Assembly (NCBI GenBank): GCA_965218715.1
Contig: CBDCLY010000042.1
Location: 1-64,000 of the forward strand
Direction of reading: 5' to 3'
Length of the DNA: 64,000 nucleotides
Source of the DNA: CBDCLY01 sp965218715
GTDB lineage: Bacteria; Bacteroidota; Bacteroidia; Flavobacteriales_E; Vicingaceae
The translations under genes and the position numbers were made by a program. Of this stretch, positions 52,507 through 61,500 are shown in pieces. The notes under the pieces are model-generated. The model did not search any database and was not told the DNA's origin. It worked only from the letters and a program-made list of their open reading frames with translations. Position 1 is the stretch's first letter. Every line of letters starts with the position of its first letter.

Positions 52507-55500
52507 ATGAAGTTAAAATTATCTTTTTTTACGGCCTTAATCGGCTTGATTTTTTCCCTTGCACCTTTGAATTCTTATGCCACTCATATCATGGGTGGTG
52601 AAATCACTTGGGAATGTCTAAGTAATGGACTTTATGTCTTTAAATTTAAAGTGTATCGTGATTGTAGTGGAAATGCATTAGGCCCTCGTGGAAGTTTGTG
52701 GATTCACAATTATCCGAATCCTGGTAATGTAACTCTAATTGCAAACAATGCTGAGTATGACGCAAACACGAGATCTGATTTAGATATTTCCCCTACTTGT
52801 TTGGGTGGAGGAACTTTTAGTTGTGCCAACGGAGATGCTGAATCAATTTTTGAATATACTAGAGAAGCAGATCCAATGCGCTTGAATGGTTCACCCCCTG
52901 TAGAAGGTTGGATCATAACTTATTCTGATGTAGCTAGAAATGCAACCACAAATTTATCACAAGTAGGCATCACTTTACGGGCAAAAATATTCCCTCATTC
53001 TGGTACGGTAGCTGATTCATGTAAAGATAATTCTCCATTATTTAGAGAACGTGCAACCAGCTTGCTTTGCATTGGAAATTCATTTACCTATAATCACAAT
53101 GCCACCGATGTTGAGTTGGATTCTTTGTTTTATGAATGGGCACAACCGCTTCTTCAAGTTCCTGGTTATAATACAGCCAATCCTTCCTTGTTCGTTACAG
53201 GGTCTGTCCCAAACCAGATTGCTTTTCAAACTGGTTATAGCTTTAACTCCCCATTTCCTAGTAATGTTCAAGATCCAAGAAATTCAGCTGCTGTCCTCGA
53301 TGGGGCAACGGGGGAGATTGCCATGACTTCTTTTACTTCGGGAAAATACGTTTCAGCAGTGAAAGTTTCTGCCTATAAATGTGGTGAAAAGGTTGCAGAG
53401 ATTTTTCGAGAATTACAATCCAATATATCTGCAAGTTGCGCTACTAATAATCAACCGAACATTAGGGCCCCATTTCAAGATAATAATGGAAATTTCACCC
53501 AATTTAGTGATACGGTGAGGGCAGGTGATCCAGTCGCCTTTAATATTCAGGTAACTGATTTTGACATGCATCCTAATGGGGGAGGCTTTCAAACAGTAAC
53601 TCTTGAAGGTACAGGTCTTCAGTTTGGCACCAATTATACCAGTTCAACCACTGGATGTCCGAATCCACCATGTGCCACCCTAACTTCTTCTCTGCCTCAA
53701 TCTGGTCTTGCTGGTGTCAATACTTCTTTTAATTGGCAAACGGATTGTAACCACATTTCATTTAACGATGGTTGTGTTTCTCTTGAAAACACCTATACTT
53801 TTGTAATTAGAGCGGTAGATAATGCTTGTCCTATTCCCGCCCAAAACATTGCAACCATTTCAGTAACCGTACTAGCAGATTCAGTAATCAAATCTCCAGA
53901 CATCAATTGTCTAGACATACAAGCCAATGGAGATGTTATCATTGATTGGAATACTACACCGGATCCTAATAATTCATTTACTGCATGGATGATTTATTCC
54001 GGCACGAATGCCAATGGTCCTTTTTCTCTGGTTGATAGTGTGAAAAATTATTCACAAACCTCTTACACGCATACTGGGGCAGGTGCTCAGCAACAAAGAA
54101 GATGGTACTACATAAGAAGTAGATCTGGTTGTAAGGGATTGGTTCAGAATGTAGCAAAAGATACGCTTTCAACAATTTTTGTAGTGCCATCTAATAATGC
54201 AACTAATGTGACAGTTGATTGGAATGAATTAACCGTTCCTAATCCAGTTGGATCAGCTACTCGGTATGATGTTTATAGAAATTACCCTGTTGGATCTGGA
54301 CTAAGTTTATATCAATCCACTTCGTCTAAATCTTTAACAGAGAATTTTAACTTGTGTGAAGACACAGTGGTTTATCAAGTGGAGTTAACAAATGCCGCTG
54401 CTGGCTGTAATTCAACCTCGAATTTAGCAGGGTACCAGTTTAAATTTCCCGACCCACAAACTAATTTTTCTTTTCCTCCAAATCCTTGTCCTTTACTCCC
54501 AATTAGTTTTACAAATCTTACCTCAATTAGTGGAGGAACAGTAACCTATACTTGGGATTTTGGTGATGCTTCACCAACGGTGAATACTACCAGTCCAACT
54601 CATACCTATCAAACAGCAGGAACTTACACCATCCAGTTAACAGCCAACTCTGCATTGGGTTGTGATTCTGTTATGACACAGCAAATTACCATTACATTGC
54701 CCGACGCAGATGCTGGAATTGATAGAAGTATTTGTCCAGGAGGAATTGTTCAAATAGGCGGTTCTCCAACATCTTCAACACTCAATGTTACCTATGCTTG
54801 GTCACCACCAGCAAGTTTAAGCAATGCTGCAATCGCCAATCCAATGGCCAGTCCGAATACTACGACAGATTATAGTGTTATTGTTACCGACCCATCTGGT
54901 TGTACAAATACTGATACCATGACTGTATTCGTAAATGCTGTGCCTACTGCTGATGCAGGTGGACCTCAAACGATTTGTCTTGGACAAAGCGCAACTATTG
55001 GAGGTGCGCCAACTGGGCCAGGAGGGGCGACCTACCTTTGGGATAATGCAACTAGCTTAAGCAATGCTACAGACCCAAACCCTACGGCAACACCTACAAC
55101 AACGACAACCTACACGGTAACTGTAACAAGTGGGGTAAATTGCAGCGCTACCGATCAAGTAACTGTCACAGTAATACCTGCTCCAGACGCAGATGCTGGT
55201 GCTGATCAATTGGTTTGCCCAGGAAGCACAGTCATCATTGGAGGCTCACCAACTAGTTTAAGTGCTGGTGCCACTTTTCTCTGGGACAATGCGGCTACAT
55301 TAAATAATGCAACACTTGCCAATCCTACAGCAACACCTACAGCAACAACTACTTACACTGTCACGGTAACTGGCACCAATGGATGTACAGCTGTTGATGA
55401 TATTACAATAACTTATAGAAACGCTTTTGCTAATGCTGGGTCAGATTTAACCATTTGTGAAGGCGGAATTGCCCAAATTGGCGGAAATCCTACTGGGCCT

Positions 55501-58500
55501 GCAGGTGCAGCTTATTCTTGGAATAATGGGGCCAGTTTAAATAACCCTAATGACCAAAATCCACTTGCAAGTCCAACAGTTACTACTACTTACACGGTAA
55601 CCGTTACGGCTACAAATGGCTGTACTGTAACTGATGACGTAACAATCACAGTAAATCCTGCGCCGACTGCTGACGCAGGAGCTGATCAAGATTTATGTAG
55701 TGGAGGTGGATCAGTAACAATCGGCGGAAGTCCTACTGCACAGCCAGGAACAAGTATTTTGTGGAACAATGCTACAACATTAAGTAGTGCCACCGCTGCA
55801 AATCCTGTTGCAACACCAACTGTAACTACAACCTATCGAGTTACAGTAACCGATTTATTAACTAGTTGTACCGCTACCGATGAGGTAGTGGTAACCATAA
55901 ATGCACTTCCAAACGTAGATGCAGGGCCAGTTCAAACGATTTGTAGTGGAAATTCTGTTCAAATAGGAGGGAGCCCAACTTCTTCTACACCAGGGGCAAC
56001 CTTTTTATGGAGCAATGCATCAAGTCTAAACGACCCAACATTATCAAATCCAACGGCAAGCCCAACTACTTCCACATCATATACTGTAACAGTTACAGAC
56101 GCTAACAATTGTACAAGCACTGATGCAGTAACTGTTTTGGTTAATAATTCGCCTACTGCTGATGCAGGTGCCGACCAGAACTTATGTGATGGAGCTTCTA
56201 CAACTATTGGTGGCTCTCCAACTGGTCCAGCTGGAGCATCCTATACCTGGGATAATGGAGCTAGCTTAAGTAGTACTTCAATTGCGAACCCTATTGCAAA
56301 CCCTACATCTACCACAACCTATACCGTTACAGTTAGTACTGGAGCAGGTTGTACAGATACTGATCAAATCACGGTGACTATTATTCCTAACCCAAGTGTT
56401 GATGCAGGTTCTGATCAAACAATTTGTAATGGCGAATCGGTCATTATTGGAGGTGCACCTACAAGTGGAACACCTGGAGCAATTTTTACATGGGATAATG
56501 GAGCATCTTTATCCAGTGCTACTGTTGCTAATCCAACAGCAAGTCCAAATACAACAACAACTTATACAGTTACAGTAACACATCCAAATGGTTGTACAGC
56601 AACAGATGATGTAACCGTTACAGTGAATGCATTGCCTACAGCAGATGCTGGTCCAGATAGAAGTGTTTGTAATGGAGGTTCCATTCAAATTGGAGGAACA
56701 CCAACAGGCCCTGTCGGTTCAAGTTTTATTTGGGATAATGGAACTAGTTTAAGTAGCACAACTGATCCTAATCCAACAGCTAGTCCAATTGTTACAACTA
56801 CTTATTCTGTCACAGTCACCGATGCTCAAGGATGTTCTTCAATAGACAATGTAATTGTAAGCGTTGGAAGCTTACCGACGGCAGATGCTGGTTTAGATCA
56901 AACAATTTGTGAAGGACAAAGTATTGCAATTGGAGGCAGTCCAACTGGACCAATTAATGCAACTTACCTTTGGGACAATGCAGCATCATTAAGTAGCAGT
57001 ATTGTTGCAAATCCTACGGCAAATCCTACCATTACAACAACCTATAGTGTAACTGTAACGGATGGTGCGGGATGTTCCGCAATCGATCAAGTAACAATTA
57101 CTGTTGATCCTGTGCCAACTGTTGATGCTGGCCCTGACCAAGTTATTTGTGATGGTTCTTCTGTTATTATTGGGGGAGCGCCAACTACAAGCACTGTTGG
57201 TGCCACAGTACTGTGGGATAATGCAGCTAGCTTAAGTAATGCAAGTGATTTAAACCCAACAGCAAGTCCGACAATCACAACTACTTATACGGTGGTGGTT
57301 ACCCATAGCAATGGTTGTACATCAAGTGATCAAATGACAGTTAGTGTTAATCCTAATCCAATAGCGGATGCAGGGGCTGACCAAACGATTTGTGATGGCA
57401 ATTCTGCAACTATTGGTGGTTCGCCAACAGGACCTTTAAACGCTACGTTCCAATGGGACAATGCAGCAACTTTAAGCAGTGATATTGTTGCTAATCCAGT
57501 TGCTAGCCCAACAACTACAACCACTTATTCTGTAACGGTAACCGTAGCTTCGGGATGTACTTCCGTTGATCAGGTACTGATTACTGTAGTACCTAATCCT
57601 GATGTAGATGCTGGTCCAGACCAAATCATTTGTTTGGGCGAAAGTGTTAGTATTGGTGGTAGCCCAACTAGCTCAATTGTAGGAGCAAGTTTTGTTTGGG
57701 ATAACGCTGCTAGTTTGAGTGCAAACAATATTGCTAATCCGGTAGCTACGCCGACTTCTACAACCACTTATACCGTAACGGTAACTCATTCTAATGGATG
57801 TACTGCCACAGATGATGTTCTTGTTACCGTAAACCCTACTCCAAATGCGGATGCGGGGGCAGATCAAAGCATATGTAATGGCGGTTCCATTCAAATTGGT
57901 GGTTCTCCAACAGGTCCAGCTGGATCTAGTTTTGTATGGGATAATGGTGGTAGCCTTAGTAGCAATATAGATCCTAACCCAATTGCGAGCCCAATTGTAA
58001 CTACTACCTATTCGGTAACAGTTACGGATGCGCAGGGTTGTACTTCTATTGATGATGTAATTGTAAGTGTTGGAAGTTTACCAACAGCCGATGCAGGTTT
58101 AGATCAAACAATTTGTGATGGTGAAAGTGCAACCATTGGTGGTAGCCCAACAGGCCCAGTTAATGCCTCTTTTTCTTGGGATAATGGCGCAAGTCTAAGT
58201 GCGACCAATACCGCTAATCCAATTGCGAGTCCTAGCACAACTACAACTTATTCAGTTACTGTAACGGATGGTGCAGGTTGTTCTGCAATAGATCAAGTTA
58301 CAGTTACCGTAAATCCATTGCCAACTGTAGATGCTGGTCCGGATCAAGTAATTTGTGATGGATTCTCAGTTGTAATTGGAGGAGCCCCAACCACTAGCAC
58401 CGCTGGTGCAACAATTTTGTGGGATAATGCAGGTAGTTTAGATGATGCAACTGCATTAAATCCTACCGCTAATCCGATCATTACAACAACTTATACCGTT

Positions 58501-61500
58501 ACCATAACACACCCAAATTCTTGTACTGATACTGATCAAATGACAGTGACAGTCAATCCTAATCCTATTGCTGATGCAGGACCTGACCAAGTGGTTTGCG
58601 ATGGTGTTCCTGTTGGAATTGGAGGTTCACCAACTGGACCAACAGGTGCAACTTATAGTTGGGACAATGCAGCTACTTTGAGTAGTTCAACAGATCCAAA
58701 CCCAATGGCCAGTCCATTGACCACAACTACCTATTCTGTTACAGTAACAGATCTTTTAGGATGTACTTCTGTCGATCAAGTTGATGTGACTGTTAATACC
58801 AATCCAGATGCCGATGCCGGCTTGGACCAGACAATTTGTGAAGGATCTACAGCAGTTATTGGTGGAAGTCCGACTAGTACAATATTAAATGCCACCTTTT
58901 TATGGGATAATGCAACAAGCTTAAGTAGTGCTATTGACCCAAATCCAACAGCAAATCCTATAGTAACGACAATTTATACAGTAACTGTAACCCATACAAA
59001 TGGGTGTACTGCTACAGATGATGTAACCATTACTATAAACCCTGCACCATTGGCAGATGCCGGTGCTGATCAATTTTTGTGTACAGGTTCTAGTGTTCAA
59101 ATTGGAGGAGCTCCTACAGGACCTGTTGGCGCTACTTATTTATGGGATAATGCAGCTACATTAAGCAGTGCCACTGATCCGAATCCTACAGCAAACCCTA
59201 TTGGCATAACAACTTATACTGTAACTGTGACAGATATTTTAGGTTGTACCAATACCGATGATGTAACAATCTCTATTAATGGATTGCCAATAGCAGATGC
59301 TGGTCCAGATCAAATCATTTGTGATGGAAATTCGGCAACTTTAGGTGGTGCGCCCACTGGCCCTGCTGGAAGCACATATACTTGGGATAATGCAGCTACA
59401 TTAAGTAGTGCAATAGATCCAAATCCAACAGCAACACCAGCAACTACTACTAATTATTCTGTTACCGTTACTGATGCTAATGGCTGTACTGCAATCGATC
59501 AAGTACAGATCCTAGTAAATCCATTGCCTGATGCAGATGCTGGTCCAGATCAAACCATTTGTGATCAACAAACTGTTCAAATCGGTGGTGCACCAACTAG
59601 CTCAGTTCCGAGTGCCACTTTCCTTTGGGACAACGCTGCAAGCCTAACAAGTGCAACAGATCCTAATCCAACAGCTAACCCGTCTGTTACAACAACATAT
59701 ACTGTTACCGTTACCCATACCAATGGTTGTACGAATACAGATCAAGTACTGGTTTCTGTAAATCCATTGCCAGCAGCTGATGCAGGGCCAGATCAAAGCA
59801 TTTGTATTGGTTCTTCAGCAACAATTGGTGGAAGTCCAACAGGGCCAGGTGGGAGTTCCTTTATTTGGGACAATGCCATTAGTTTATCAAGCGCAACAGA
59901 TCCTAACCCTATTGCTACTCCTAGTGCAACCACCACTTATTCTGTAACAGTAACTGACGGATTTGGTTGTACCAATATTGACCAAGTATTAATAACTGTA
60001 AACCCTATTCCTGATGCAGATGCCGGTGCCGATCAAACCATTTGTTTAAATGAAACCATACAAATTGGCGGAAGTCCTACTAGTGGAGTCTTGAATGCTA
60101 CATTCTTATGGGATAATGCTACTAGTTTAAGCAGCGCAACGGATCCTAATCCAATGGCTAACCCAACAGCAACTACAACTTATACTGTAACAGTTACTCA
60201 TACAAATGGATGTACAGCTACTGATCAAGTGACCGTTAATGTGAACCCATTACCAGTTGTAGATCCAGGATTAGATAGAGAAATCTGTTTTGGTGCATCC
60301 ACCACTTTGGGTGGAACACCCACTGCACCATTAGGAAGCACTATAATTTGGGATAATGCCGCTACCTTGAGCAGCGCTACAGATCCAAATCCAATTGCAA
60401 CACCTACAACCACAACAACTTATACCGTTACAGTAACTGACTTGAATGCTTGTACGAATACAGGTCAGGTAACGGTTACTGTAAATGGATTACCAATTGC
60501 AGATGCTGGTCCAGACCTTAATTCTTGTGCAGGTTCTCCTGTGGTGATAGGAGGAAGCCCAACAGGCCCTCCAGGTGCGAGTTATGTTTGGGATAATGCT
60601 GCTAGTCTAAGTAATGCAATAGATCCAAATCCAACTGCTACACCAATCGCTACAACAACATACTCAGTTACCGTTACTGATGTAAAAGGTTGTACAGCAG
60701 TTGATCAAGTAATTGTATCCGTTGTTCCGATACCAGACGCCGATGCAGGCCCAGATCAAACCATTTGTGATCTGCAATCTATTGGAATTGGAGGTTCTCC
60801 AACTAGTTCTGTCTTGAATGCAACTTTCCTTTGGGACAATGCTACAAGTTTGAGCAGTGCTACTAGTTCTAATCCATTAGCGAGCCCTTCTGTTACCACA
60901 ACTTATACAGTTACTGTAACCCATACAAACGGTTGTACAAATACGGATCAGGTAATTGTGAATGTTAATCCATTGCCAACTGTTGATGCTGGTTTGGATA
61001 GATCTCTATGTGTAGGATTAAGCACCACTTTGGGTGGTTCACCAACTGGACCTCCTAGTTCAACTTATGCGTGGGACAATGCGGGAACTTTAAATGACCC
61101 TACCAATCCAAACCCAATTGCTACGCCTCCTGTAACCACAACTTATTCTGTAACTGTGACAGATAATTTGGGTTGTGTAAACACAGATGATGTTGTTGTA
61201 ACGGTAATTCCAATTCCAGATGCAGATGCAGGAAGCGATCAAACCATTTGTGAACTTGATACAATTCAGATTGGAGGTAATCCTACCTCAGCTGTTGTAG
61301 GTGCCACATATGCATGGGATAATGCCGCTAGTTTATCCAATAGTACGGCAAGCAATCCGAATGCATTTCCAATTGTGACTACTACTTATACAGTAACTGT
61401 TACACATCCTAATGCTTGTACAAATACTGATGCCATTACAATTACGGTAGACCCATTACCATTGGCTGATGCAGGTTCAGATGTTACCATTTGTGAGGGA

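Noticed and set aside
57087..57767. Repeated minus-strand frames inside the giant gene
   Set aside because: They recur because the repeats are similar; they are antisense shadows without start signals or family features.
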